Of a DNA stretch of 64,000 nucleotides, positions 36,850-45,508 are shown piece after piece. Source of the DNA: Corallococcus interemptor. GTDB taxonomy: Bacteria; Myxococcota; Myxococcia; Myxococcales; Myxococcaceae. The position numbers and the translations under genes are program-made. A model generated the notes under the pieces. The model was not told where the DNA came from and did not search any database. It saw only the letters and a list, made by a program, of their open reading frames with translations. The first letter of the stretch is position 1. Every line of letters starts with the position of its first letter. The stretch covers positions 44,336 to 108,335 of the forward strand of contig NZ_RAWM01000015.1 of assembly GCF_003668875.1 (NCBI RefSeq), written 5' to 3'.

Positions 36850-37215
36850 TTAGACGGGATCCTCCGGCGGGTCGCCCGTCACGTCGATGCCGCCGTTCTT
36901 CCGGTCCCGCTCCGTCGGATGCAGGGGGGCGGTCCCCTCGGCGCGCGTCCCGTCGTGGATGGTGGCGTTGAAGCTGTAGAGCCCCTTGTGCGCCGTCATG
37001 GAGACGGTCTGCGAGGACGAGGTCGTCAGCGAGCTGCCCCCGAGCGAGTACGGGCCAGGCACGGTGAGGCAGGTGCCGTCCGGGAACACGACGTCGGCGG
37101 TGTACGCGGGAGGGTAGCTGCCCATCGAGAACACAACCGTGTCGCCGTGTTTCACTTCCGGGCCGGGGTGGTAGCTGATGGGATCCGTGGAGAGGTCGAC
37201 TGTGATGGTGGCCAT
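36850..37215 (-). CDS. small conserved protein of unknown function (paralogue A)
   Basis: The 121-residue protein has no signal peptide or membrane segment. It starts MATITVDLSTDPISYHPGP, has PDGTCLTVPGPYSLGG in the middle and the tail RDRKNGGIDVTGDPP. The next gene upstream (37344-37697) encodes a paralogue with the same three segments and the same tail, so they arose by tandem duplication. Predicted beta strands dominate, with a single Cys in each (GTCLT). ATG 37215 is chosen because the paralogue begins at the equivalent Met; the longer upstream start is unlikely. I do not recognise the family. Confidence 0.75.
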   Translation of the reverse strand: MATITVDLSTDPISYHPGPEVKHGDTVVFSMGSYPPAYTADVVFPDGTCLTVPGPYSLGGSSLTTSSSQTVSMTAHKGLYSFNATIHDGTRAEGTAPLHPTERDRKNGGIDVTGDPPEDPV

Positions 37216-37289
37216 GGGTTCGAGCAGCATTGCAGTACCTGTACCAATCCGCATGTCTTGAATGCGTGAGGGGGATGTTTCACCGCCGC

Positions 37290-37328
37290 GCTCCCGGACG
37301 CGTCAATGGCACGTCACGGACCGGGAGC
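37290..37328 (-). terminator. conserved 3' hairpin, copy B
   Basis: An 8-base stem (GCTCCCGG at 37290-37297 with CCGGGAGC at 37321-37328) follows the stop of the gene at 37344 by 15 bases. The loop region differs from copy A at one position, although the stems differ in compensating ways. Confidence 0.55.
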
Positions 37329-37343
37329 TGACGTGTCCGCGTG

Positions 37344-37697
37344 CTACCGGCGGGCCTCTTGCGGCGGGTCGCCGGTCACGTCGATGCCGCCGTTCTTCCG
37401 GTCCCACTCGTGCCCCCGGCGGGCCTGGGACTCCTGGCCGTTGTTGAAGTCCACGTCGAACGAGTAGACGCCGCGCGCCGCCGTCAGCGCGACGGTCAGG
37501 GGCGTGGTCGCCATCGTGGCGCCGCCCAGCGTGTACGGGCCGGACGTGGTGAGGCAGGTGCCGTGGGGGAACGACACGGTGGCGGTGGCGTTGAGCGCGT
37601 TGCCCAACGTGAAGACCACCGTGTCGCCGTGCTTCACATCGGGGCTGGGGCTGTAGCTGACGGGGGTCGTGGAGACGTCAATGGTGATGTTGGCCAT
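37344..37697 (-). CDS. small conserved protein of unknown function (paralogue B)
   Basis: The 117-residue protein begins MANITIDVSTTPVSYSPSP, contains HGTCLTTSGPYTLGG and ends with WDRKNGGIDVTGDPP, matching the neighbour at 36850-37215 in all three segments. The region between them (37216-37343) has no gene but holds a 3' hairpin copied with the gene. An upstream ATG at 37712 would add five residues. Function unknown; tail conservation suggests it matters. Confidence 0.75.
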   Translation of the reverse strand: MANITIDVSTTPVSYSPSPDVKHGDTVVFTLGNALNATATVSFPHGTCLTTSGPYTLGGATMATTPLTVALTAARGVYSFDVDFNNGQESQARRGHEWDRKNGGIDVTGDPPQEARR

Positions 37698-37730
37698 GAT
37701 GCCCACGGCCAATGCAGACGCTGTACCAGC

Positions 37731-39374
37731 TCAGCTCGCGTCCAATCCCAGCTCACGCACGCGGCGCTGGAGCGCGCGGCGGGAGACCTCCAGCTTCTGC
37801 ACCATGCGGTCCAGGTCGCCCCCGCACTCGTGGTAGCAGCGGGTGATCTCCTCCGGGCTCAGGTCACGAGCGGTCCGCAGGAGCGAGCTCTTGTCGATGA
37901 GCACGTACACGGACGACCGCGGGATGCCCAGCCAGTCCGCCGTGGCCTTCAAGTCCCACGCGCACGCGCGCAGGGCCTCCAGCACCTCCTGCTCGCTCAC
38001 CTCGGAAGGCTTGCGCCGCGTGGGCGCGCGGGCCTCCGACGGCGCGGGCGTGTCCTCCGAAAGAGGGGAGGGCGCCTGGGCGCTCAGCGGCTGTCCGGGG
38101 ATGGGCAGCGCGTCCGCGTCCAGCGACTGCTCCAGCCGCGCATCCACGCGCAGCCCGGGCAGTCCCCGGCTGCCAATCACCAGCTGCCGGGCGACGTTGC
38201 GCAGCTGGCGCACGTTGCCGGGCCACGCGGAGCGCACCAGCCGCGCCGCGAGCGACGCGGGCACCCACGGCTCCGCGCGAGCATCCGAGGAGTTCAGCCG
38301 CCCCGCCTCGCCCGTGGACTCCAGCTCCTGCCGCGCGAAGTGGAGGAACAGCGGCGCGATGTCCTCACGGCGCTCGCGCAGCGGCGGCACGACGATTTCG
38401 AAGCCCGCCAGCCGGTGCAGCAGCGGGGCCTTGAAGTGGCCATCCCGGATGCGCGCCTCCAGGTCCGCGTCCGTGGCGGTGACGAGCCGCACGTCCACGC
38501 GAACAGGCGTCTGTCCGCCCACGGGGTAGACCTCGCCCGTCTCCAGCACGCGCAGGAGCGCCGCCTGGACCTCCGGGGGCGCCTCCGCCACCTCGTCCAG
38601 GAAGAGCGTGCCGCCGTGCGCGGCGCGGAAGAACCCGTCCCGGTCACGCGCGGCGCCGGTGAACGCGCCCCGCAGCGCGCCGAACAACTCGGAGGCGATG
38701 AGGTCCTTCGACAGCGCGCCCAGGTTGACGCTGACGAAGGGGCCGGCGCGGCGCGGGCTGCGCTCATGGAGCGCTCTGGCCACCAGCTCCTTGCCCGTGC
38801 CCGTCTCGCCCCGCACCAGCACGGGGACCTGGAGGTCGGCCACGCGCAGCACGTCCTCGCGCACGCGGGCAATGCCCTCGCTGTCGCCCACCATGCCCAG
38901 CGCCGCCAGCTCTGCTTGAGCGCTCGCGCCTCGCACGGTGGCCTGGTGCAGCAGCAGCGCCACGCGCCCGGCGAGCACCAGCGGCACACCCGCCCCCAGC
39001 GCCTGCGCGGGGAACTCGCGCCCGCCGCGCACCGGCTCGCTGCCCACCCACACCGGCGTCCCGCCCTCCGGCACCACGAGCCGCACGCTCCCGTTCGCCC
39101 CGGCCTCGAAGCGCACCGGCGTGCGGCTGAGGAACGGGTCCCCCAGGGGCAGCGCCAGCACCGCGCCCGGGCGGCTGAAGTCCGGCGCGTTGCGCGACAG
39201 CGCCACCGCGCGCTCCCCGGACAGGAGCCCATCCAGCAGCAGCCGCTCCCCGATGCGCTGGGGCTGCGCGTGGCCAATGAGCGTCAGCGCCGGCATCACC
39301 TGGGCGGCCTGTGACGGCGTGCCCTGGGTGCGGACGGCGGTCGTGGAGAAATCCGTGGGGTTCTTGGGCGGCAT
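37731..39374 (-). CDS. sigma-54 enhancer-binding protein, two-HTH C-terminus
   Basis: The 547-residue protein has a poorly conserved N-terminal region (about 1-150, possibly a degenerate FHA domain), then an AAA domain with Walker A GETGTGKE (189-196), GAFTGA (236-241, the sigma-54 contact loop) and Walker B GTLFLDEVAE. The C-terminus shows two helix-turn-helix-like segments: ACAWDLKATADWLGIPRSSVY and a second CGGDLDRMVQKLEVSRRALQRR. Such proteins open sigma-54 promoters using ATP. ATG 39374 is preferred. It is divergent from the HAD gene and lies 33 bases upstream of the small paralogue B gene in the same direction, so it may be co-transcribed with it. Confidence 0.87.
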   Translation of the reverse strand: MPPKNPTDFSTTAVRTQGTPSQAAQVMPALTLIGHAQPQRIGERLLLDGLLSGERAVALSRNAPDFSRPGAVLALPLGDPFLSRTPVRFEAGANGSVRLVVPEGGTPVWVGSEPVRGGREFPAQALGAGVPLVLAGRVALLLHQATVRGASAQAELAALGMVGDSEGIARVREDVLRVADLQVPVLVRGETGTGKELVARALHERSPRRAGPFVSVNLGALSKDLIASELFGALRGAFTGAARDRDGFFRAAHGGTLFLDEVAEAPPEVQAALLRVLETGEVYPVGGQTPVRVDVRLVTATDADLEARIRDGHFKAPLLHRLAGFEIVVPPLRERREDIAPLFLHFARQELESTGEAGRLNSSDARAEPWVPASLAARLVRSAWPGNVRQLRNVARQLVIGSRGLPGLRVDARLEQSLDADALPIPGQPLSAQAPSPLSEDTPAPSEARAPTRRKPSEVSEQEVLEALRACAWDLKATADWLGIPRSSVYVLIDKSSLLRTARDLSPEEITRCYHECGGDLDRMVQKLEVSRRALQRRVRELGLDAS

Positions 39375-39556
39375 GGACGTCCGGGGAAGCCTACAACGGG
39401 CTGGCTGCCCCGGGGCCTTGCAGACGGCGCTCCCGGCCCACGGCTGCTCGCAAGGTGGGCATGAGCGGTAGGAGTGGAAGCCACGCCCGCGTCCCATCCG
39501 ATGAATAGGTTTGTGACGCGCGACGTGTGGTTCTTCGAGAGGAGTGCCCGACCCTC

Positions 39557-40270
39557 ATGTCTCCATCGAGCCCGAACATCCCTGCCTTCGATGCCGTCCT
39601 CTTCGACCTGGACGGCGTCGTCATCGACACGACCGAACTGCACTACCGCGTCTGGGAGGACTTCGCCCGTGAGCGGGGCTACGTGCCCACGCGGGAGCAG
39701 CTGCTGGCCACCAACGGCCGCAGGGCCGGAGAGACGCTGCGCGCGTGGTTCGGCGAGGAGCTGGACGATGAGCAGGTGGCCGCGCTCACGGACGACCGCG
39801 AGCGGGCGTTCCACCGGCTGCTTGACCACGAGCCCCTGTCCTCGGTCCCCGGCGTGGGGGCCTACCTCATCTCCCTGAAGCAGGCGGGCGTGCCCTGGGC
39901 CCTCGGCACGAGCGCCCTGGCCCAGAACGCGGAGCGGGCCCTGGAGCGCGTGGGGCTGGAGCGCCTGTTCCCCGTGCGGGTGACGTCCACGGACGTGACC
40001 CAGGGCAAGCCGGATCCGGAGGTGTACCTCAAGGCCGCCGCCGCGCTGGGCGTGTCGCCGCACGCGTGCGTGGTGTTCGAGGACGCGGTGGTGGGCCTCA
40101 GGGCCGCGCGGGCGGCGGGCGCGGCGTGTGTCGCCGTCGCCACGTCCTTCCCGCGCGAAATCCTGGCTCGCGAGCGGCCTGACTTCCTGGTGAGGGACTT
40201 CCGGGACCTGCCTCAGGCCCTGCGCCCCGGAAGCCACGGCTTCACGGGGCCGACGGCACCTCTCCCGTGA
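39557..40270 (+). CDS. HAD-family hydrolase (beta-phosphoglucomutase-like)
   Basis: The 237-residue protein has the HAD-IA motifs: FDLDGVVIDT (motif I, Asp nucleophile), GTSA (motif II), KPDPEVY (motif III Lys) and FEDAVVG (motif IV). It should remove phosphate from a sugar phosphate or interconvert sugar phosphates in the cytoplasm. The exact substrate is not clear. GAGGAG lies upstream of the ATG at 39557. It is convergent with a lipoprotein gene and overlaps its 3' end by 29 bases. Confidence 0.88.
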   Translation: MSPSSPNIPAFDAVLFDLDGVVIDTTELHYRVWEDFARERGYVPTREQLLATNGRRAGETLRAWFGEELDDEQVAALTDDRERAFHRLLDHEPLSSVPGVGAYLISLKQAGVPWALGTSALAQNAERALERVGLERLFPVRVTSTDVTQGKPDPEVYLKAAAALGVSPHACVVFEDAVVGLRAARAAGAACVAVATSFPREILARERPDFLVRDFRDLPQALRPGSHGFTGPTAPLP

Positions 40271-41024
40271 GCACGCAGATGAGCGCGTCCGGGTCGCACT
40301 TCACGGGGAACAGCGGGTTGATGCCGGAGCCGCGCAGCCGGCCCGCGTCGTAGTCCGCGTACGGGTCGCACAGCGCGTCGTCCGGCAGCTTCGTCTTGCT
40401 GTTCTGGCACTTCACCACCGGCCAGATGCCCTTCACGGTGTAGTCGGCGGTGCAGCCGTTCTCCGTGTAGACGAGGTCCGCGGTGAACTGCGTGCCCGGA
40501 ATCTCCGGCGTGTTGTAGATGCGCAGGTTGCTCCACGCGTAGCCGTAGTCCTGCGCGGGCAGCACGCCGCCGTCGGGCGCCGTGGACGCGGGCACCGCCA
40601 GCCGCGTGGGCGTGAGCTCCGGCACCGAGCAGAAGTGGTCCGCCCCCGGCGTCGCGGACGCGAACGGGCCCACGGAGGTGGTGGACACCTGCGAGTCCCC
40701 CGACAGCCGGGACGCGAAGTCCTCCAGCAGCTTGCCCAGCCGCGCGCTGCGCACGCCCACGGTGTCGGGCCCGGCCGGGTCGGGGCTGAAGAACTTCTGC
40801 ATCCCCAGCGGCTCCGGCTTGAGCCGCGCGCAGACCTGGTCCGGGTTCTGCCCGGGCTTGAGCTGGTACGTCGCGGCGAACGAGCCGGTGGAGCCGTCCG
40901 ACACGGCGCGCGCCACCACGCACTCGGCCTCCGGCTCACTGCCGCACGCGCCCACGGCGACGGCCGCGGCCGCGACCCCTGCGCTCACTGCCATCCAACG
41001 AAGCTTCATCGCTTGGGTCCTCAT
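40242..41024 (-). CDS. lipoprotein encoded next to TonB-dependent receptor
   Basis: The 260-residue protein has a signal peptide ending GAC (Cys27 in VGACGSE) and many Cys residues in the mature part (for example CVVAR, VCARL, CDPYAD, KCDPDALICVL). No catalytic motif is seen. The start lies 13 bases after the stop of the TonB receptor gene, so the two are one transcript and the protein may assist uptake at the outer membrane. ATG 41009 (MKLRWM) is a slightly shorter alternative start. Its 3' end overlaps the convergent HAD gene. Confidence 0.78.
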   Translation of the reverse strand: MRTQAMKLRWMAVSAGVAAAAVAVGACGSEPEAECVVARAVSDGSTGSFAATYQLKPGQNPDQVCARLKPEPLGMQKFFSPDPAGPDTVGVRSARLGKLLEDFASRLSGDSQVSTTSVGPFASATPGADHFCSVPELTPTRLAVPASTAPDGGVLPAQDYGYAWSNLRIYNTPEIPGTQFTADLVYTENGCTADYTVKGIWPVVKCQNSKTKLPDDALCDPYADYDAGRLRGSGINPLFPVKCDPDALICVLTGEVPSAP

Positions 41025-41037
41025 GGATGTCAGGCCT

Positions 41038-44000
41038 CTAGAAGCTGAGCTTCGCGCCCAGGCGGATGGAGCGCGGGGCCTGGTAGGCGGTGGGCCGCTT
41101 GAAGTTGGGGTTGATGTCCGTCACGGCGATGGGCAGCCCCGTGGCGGTGGAGATGACCTTGCAGTCCGGGCTGTTCGCGGTGAGGCAGGCGGTGAGGTCC
41201 GCCGGCTTGCCGCCCTGCTCGATGGGGTACACGCGCGCGGTGCTGAAGGTCTGGTCCACGTCCGTGTACTGCTGGAAGTTGAAGAGGTTGAACACGTCCA
41301 GGGACACCGTGAGGACGTAGTCCTTCACCAGCCGCTGGTTGAGGCCCACGTGCCCGTCCACGCCGTGCACCCAGGGCAGCCGGCCCGCGCTGCCGCGCGG
41401 CAGGATGAACGTCTCCGAGCCGCTGCGGCGCGGGTGCAGGCCCAGGTAGTTGAGCGGCGCGCCGGAGCGCGCCCGGTAGTTGCCGCCCACGTTGATGCTG
41501 GTGCGAGGCCCCAGCACCAGCTCCTTCGCGGCGAACACCTTGAAGTTGTGCGTGCGGTCGCCGGGCAGCTGCCCCTCGCGGTTGACGGTGAGCGACACCA
41601 GGTCGAAGTCGCGCGTGAGGTTGGGGGACAGCTGGCCGGTGTCCGCGCGGAACAGGCCGGAGTAGTTCCCGCGCAGGGTGGACCAGGTGTAGCTGGCCTG
41701 GGCCAGCCACCCGTTGGTGAAGGCGCGCTGGAAGTAGAGGTTGACCGCGTCGTACTCGCGCTTCGCCAGCGGGAAGTCCGTGGAGTAGCCCTTGCCCGGG
41801 TTGCCCAGGAAGAAGGTGCTGCCGTCGTCGCGGCTCATGTCCTCGATGACGTCGTTGAGGTTGCGCCGGGTGTACGTGGCGCCCAGGCGGCTCGCGGTGA
41901 AGAGCTCATACTCACCGCCCACCACGAACTCGTCCGCGGACTGGGCGCGAATCTTGGGGTCCACCGGCACGCGGTCTCCGCCCTGCGCGTCCCACAGCTG
42001 GTTGGGGCTTTCCCGGCTGCCAATGGGCTGGCGGTTGGCGTTCTGGGTGCAGTCGCCCAGCAGCGAGTCCTCACGGGAGGGAACGCACGGGGGCGAGTCG
42101 TAGGTGGCGGAGAGCAGCTGCTGCTGGGGGAAGGACAGGTCCGCCATGTCCAGGGGGACGTTCTCGAAGAAGCGCGCGAAGTTGGCGAAGAGCTTGGCGC
42201 GGCCGCTCTGCGTCGGGTCGTAGATGACGCCCAGGCGCGGGGACCACTGGTTGGGCAGGTGCAGGCCCACCTCGCCGTCCAGGCCGTAGATGGTCTGCAC
42301 GTCGTAGCGCAGGCCCACGTTGACGGTGACCTTGTCCAGGACGGACCAGCTGTCCTGGAGGAAGCCGCCCACGGTGGTGGACGTGGAGGTGCCCTCTTTA
42401 TTGGGCAGGAACACCGGCAGGTCCGGCGCGGCCATGTAGCCGTACTGGTTGAGGGTGAAGAAGCAGTCGCCGCCGGTGCACTCCTGCCAGTGCGTGAAGC
42501 CGGTGCGCGCGCGGTTGTTGTAGAAGCTCATCCGCTCGATGTCCGCGCCGGCCTTGAGGATGTGGTGGCCCAGGGCCTCCAGCAGGTACGTGCCCATCAC
42601 CTTGCCCTGCACGCGGTCCAGCCGCTGGACGCTGATGGTGCCGGGGCCACCGGTGGTGTAGCCCGTCACGGGGCAGCGCAGCCGCTGCTCCTCGGGCGTG
42701 GTGCCGCAGGCGTTGGGGGCCGGGAGCGACTCGAACTCGTTGATGGTGTGGTAGCCGGGGTTCCGGTTGCGGGTCCACGAGATGCGCGGCTTCGCGTCCA
42801 GGCCCACGCCGGAGCCCAGGTCCGAGCCGTCCGACGGGAGGATGGAGTCCGCCTGGTGGTGCCAGCCGAGCGTCGCGTCCACGAGCAGCTTCTTGTCGAA
42901 GAAGGACGAGGCCTGCTTCGCGACGATGTCCATGGCGCTGTTGCTGCGCCGGGTGGCGATGGATTCATACGCGCCCTGCACGAAGCTGGTGCACGACAGG
43001 CTGGTGCACACCTCCGGCTCGCCGTCGTCGCTGAAGGCGTACTTGCCGCTGCCGCCGGACGAGCGGGGCGTGCCGAACACGGACACGGACAGGCTGTGGT
43101 CCGGGTTGAAGTTGTAGGTGAGCTTGCCCAGGTACTGCACGCTGCGCTCGTCGGCGAAGCGGGTGGTGCGGCTGCCGTCGATGGGCGTCACCTGGGAGAA
43201 GCCGGTGGTCGGGTCCTTGCGGCGCGCGCCCACGGCGGAGCAGCCGTTGGCGGGGTCCACCTCCGAGCACAGCTCGTAGCTGCTGAGCTGGCGGTCCACC
43301 TGGATGCGATTGAAGGACGGCGCGACGCCCACGTAGAACCAGAGCTTGTCCTTGAGCAGGGGGCCGCCCAGGTCGAAGCCGAAGTCGCCCAGGTTGTGGG
43401 CGCTGCCCTGCGCGGAGATGACGCTGCCTTCGCGCAGGACATTCGTGCCGGAGCGCTGGAGCACGCCGGGCGCGTAGTTGGCGAACACGGAGCCGTGGAA
43501 CTCATTGGAGCCGGACTTGGTGACGACGTTGAGCACGCCGCCGGTGGAGCGGCCGTACTCCGGCATGTAGCCGCCGGTGATGACGTTGACCTCTTTCACG
43601 AACTCCACGGACAGGGGCGTGCCCAGGGTGCCCACGCCGGGGTCGTTCACGGACAGGCCGTCCACGACGTACTGGCTCTCCGGCGACGAGCTGCCGCTGA
43701 TGCTCACGCCGTAGCGGTCCTCGGTGGCGCCGGGGGCCAGTTCGGCCAGGCCTTCGAAGGAGCGGGACGCGGAGCCCTTGGTGCCGGGGCGGATGACCGC
43801 GATGTTGCGGATGAAGTCCTGGTCCACGGTGACGCCGGCGGCGCTGGAGCCCACGTCCACGCTGGGTGGCGAGCCGACGACCTCGATGTTCGAGCTCATG
43901 CTGTCCGGCGCCAGCTCCGCGTTGAAGCGGATGGTGCGGTCGATGCGCAGCAGGATGCCGTCGCGGACGTAGGGCTGGAAGCCCTGGGCTTCGAAGCGCA

Positions 44001-44241
44001 GCGTGTACATGCCCGGCGGAAGCTGCGGGATGCGGTACAGGCCGCTCTTGTCGGTGAGCACGGTGCGCTCGCCCTGCAGTTGGGGCGACGTGGCGGTGAC
44101 GACCACGTTCTCCAGTTTCTGCTTGTCGAGTGCGTTCGCCAGGGTCCCGGTGATGACCGAGTTGCCCTGGGCCCACGCCCCGGCGCCCCACAACACGACC
44201 ATGAGCCACAGCCCACGGATGAAACCGATTCGTCTGAGCAC
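41038..44241 (-). CDS. TonB-dependent receptor with carboxypeptidase-like domain
   Basis: The 1067-residue protein has a signal peptide (ending AWAQ), an N-terminal carboxypeptidase-regulatory-like domain (about 27-105: GNSVITGTLANALDKQKLENVVVT, LPPGMYTLRFEAQGFQPY), a plug domain (QYVVDGLSVNDPG, YMPEYGRSTGGVLNVVTKSGSNEFHG) and a 22-strand-type outer-membrane barrel ending in KLSF. The terminal Phe is the outer-membrane insertion signal. It resembles the SusC/TonB receptors of myxobacteria (OAR type) rather than siderophore receptors; substrate unknown. GTG 44241 is preferred: GGGAGG lies nine bases before it. A lipoprotein gene follows. Confidence 0.9.
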   Translation of the reverse strand: MLRRIGFIRGLWLMVVLWGAGAWAQGNSVITGTLANALDKQKLENVVVTATSPQLQGERTVLTDKSGLYRIPQLPPGMYTLRFEAQGFQPYVRDGILLRIDRTIRFNAELAPDSMSSNIEVVGSPPSVDVGSSAAGVTVDQDFIRNIAVIRPGTKGSASRSFEGLAELAPGATEDRYGVSISGSSSPESQYVVDGLSVNDPGVGTLGTPLSVEFVKEVNVITGGYMPEYGRSTGGVLNVVTKSGSNEFHGSVFANYAPGVLQRSGTNVLREGSVISAQGSAHNLGDFGFDLGGPLLKDKLWFYVGVAPSFNRIQVDRQLSSYELCSEVDPANGCSAVGARRKDPTTGFSQVTPIDGSRTTRFADERSVQYLGKLTYNFNPDHSLSVSVFGTPRSSGGSGKYAFSDDGEPEVCTSLSCTSFVQGAYESIATRRSNSAMDIVAKQASSFFDKKLLVDATLGWHHQADSILPSDGSDLGSGVGLDAKPRISWTRNRNPGYHTINEFESLPAPNACGTTPEEQRLRCPVTGYTTGGPGTISVQRLDRVQGKVMGTYLLEALGHHILKAGADIERMSFYNNRARTGFTHWQECTGGDCFFTLNQYGYMAAPDLPVFLPNKEGTSTSTTVGGFLQDSWSVLDKVTVNVGLRYDVQTIYGLDGEVGLHLPNQWSPRLGVIYDPTQSGRAKLFANFARFFENVPLDMADLSFPQQQLLSATYDSPPCVPSREDSLLGDCTQNANRQPIGSRESPNQLWDAQGGDRVPVDPKIRAQSADEFVVGGEYELFTASRLGATYTRRNLNDVIEDMSRDDGSTFFLGNPGKGYSTDFPLAKREYDAVNLYFQRAFTNGWLAQASYTWSTLRGNYSGLFRADTGQLSPNLTRDFDLVSLTVNREGQLPGDRTHNFKVFAAKELVLGPRTSINVGGNYRARSGAPLNYLGLHPRRSGSETFILPRGSAGRLPWVHGVDGHVGLNQRLVKDYVLTVSLDVFNLFNFQQYTDVDQTFSTARVYPIEQGGKPADLTACLTANSPDCKVISTATGLPIAVTDINPNFKRPTAYQAPRSIRLGAKLSF

Positions 44242-44351
44242 GTCCGCGCCCCTCCCGGCGAGGGGCGAACTTTGTCGCAAAACGTGAGAAATCCACCAGC
44301 CCAAATCAAAGAGACTTTGCTGTCAGAGCGGAAAACAGCTGGCCCACTGCG

Positions 44352-44933
44352 TCAGAGGATGTTCCAGGGGTCGGCGGTGAAGAGCGCGTGGAAGAGGGTG
44401 GTCTCCGGCGGCTTCATGAGGTTGACGTAGAGGGGGACGGGCGTCTGCGCGACTTCAAGGGGCAGTGCGGTCGCGCCGTAATGGGCTTCAATGCCACGCG
44501 CGACGATGTCCGCGATGCCACGCAGCTCCAGGGGAATGGGGCCCAGGAACGCCTTGGCGCTGCGAAGCTGATGGCCCAGGAACTCCCGGCGGACGCAATG
44601 CACCGTGTAGACCGGCGCGAGGATGCTGAGGTACCCGGCGACCGTCCAGGTGACCTGCGGCCGGTGCGTGACCTCCTCGGATGGAGGATAGACGAGCGCA
44701 CCGAAGCTGGGGTTCGCCGTAGGCGGCGTGTAATCCCAGACCTTGCAATCCGGCAGTGCTCGCTGAAGTTCCTGGAGGAGCGCCTCCCAGCGGTTGAACT
44801 CCTTTCGCTTCTCGTCCCAGAGCCCTTCATACCGGACGTACTCCGGGCTGGGGTCGAGCCGGAAGTCATGGGTCTGATCCGCTCGCCAGTAGCGACGCGC
44901 GATCGCAAGCAACTCTTCAGCGGAAGGGCTCAT
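44352..44933 (-). CDS. conserved hypothetical cytosolic protein, coupled to lipoprotein gene
   Basis: The 193-residue protein has no signal peptide. It begins MSPSAEELLAIARRYW and contains EYVRYEGLWDEKRKEFNRWE and GALVYPPSEEV, with predicted helices first and beta strands later. I do not recognise a family. Its ATG overlaps the stop of the upstream lipoprotein gene (ATGA at 44930-44933). A small cytosolic protein coupled to a lipoprotein is the arrangement of Sit immunity pairs, but the upstream protein lacks a visible toxin domain, so this is only a guess. Confidence 0.6.
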   Translation of the reverse strand: MSPSAEELLAIARRYWRADQTHDFRLDPSPEYVRYEGLWDEKRKEFNRWEALLQELQRALPDCKVWDYTPPTANPSFGALVYPPSEEVTHRPQVTWTVAGYLSILAPVYTVHCVRREFLGHQLRSAKAFLGPIPLELRGIADIVARGIEAHYGATALPLEVAQTPVPLYVNLMKPPETTLFHALFTADPWNIL

Positions 44934-45400
44934 GGTGTCTTGCCGCCGGGAGAGACGGGCGTCGTTTCCTTGCGGCAGTCCCTCGACACTTTCGAACCGC
45001 CGATGGCCCCATTGAGGGCAAGTGTGAAGGTGTTCCTGAAGTCCTCACAGGCAAGACCCAGTGCCGTGACGGGTGTCGCCGCGCTGAAGACGGTCTGGGC
45101 CGCCAGGTTCGCGCAGTCTGACGAGATGCGCTGGGCCAAAGCGATGGGGATGGGTCCCTCCTTCGCAGTCTGCATGGGAACTTCGACGCCCAGCTGACAC
45201 ATGAAGACCTCTCCCGAGTCGCGCCGGAGAGGCACCCGGACACAGGCGGCTCTCCATCCACCCGCTCCCGGACCTGTGTGCTCCACGATGGTGACGAACT
45301 TGAAGTGTCGAGGCTGGAGGCTTCCCTCCACCACGGTTCCGGTACTCGTCGCGCAGCCCGTGAGCAGTCCCAGGTATACCGCCCGCTTTATCGCGTCCAT
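44930..45400 (-). CDS. small lipoprotein
   Basis: The 156-residue protein has a short signal sequence with lipobox LTGC (Cys16 in GLLTGCATS), so it should be lipid-anchored at the envelope. The mature part is short, with the conserved-looking segments PRHFKFVTIVEHTGPGAGGW and GEVFMCQLGVEVP. I recognise no domain. It is the first gene of a two-gene unit. The region around it has somewhat lower GC than most of the window. Confidence 0.6.
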   Translation of the reverse strand: MDAIKRAVYLGLLTGCATSTGTVVEGSLQPRHFKFVTIVEHTGPGAGGWRAACVRVPLRRDSGEVFMCQLGVEVPMQTAKEGPIPIALAQRISSDCANLAAQTVFSAATPVTALGLACEDFRNTFTLALNGAIGGSKVSRDCRKETTPVSPGGKTP

Positions 45401-45508
45401 GGTCTTCCCCCCGGAAGACCACCGACGTCACTTCAAACTCCTTTCAACGCTCCATCGTCTCGAGGGATGGGCTGTCTCCGCTGAGACACGCGGGGCATCG
45501 TCACCGCG

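Noticed and set aside
40582..44430. 1282-codon plus-strand open frame over the TonB receptor
   Set aside because: Low-complexity Val/Gly/Ala/Arg composition; the minus strand encodes clear signal, plug and barrel motifs.
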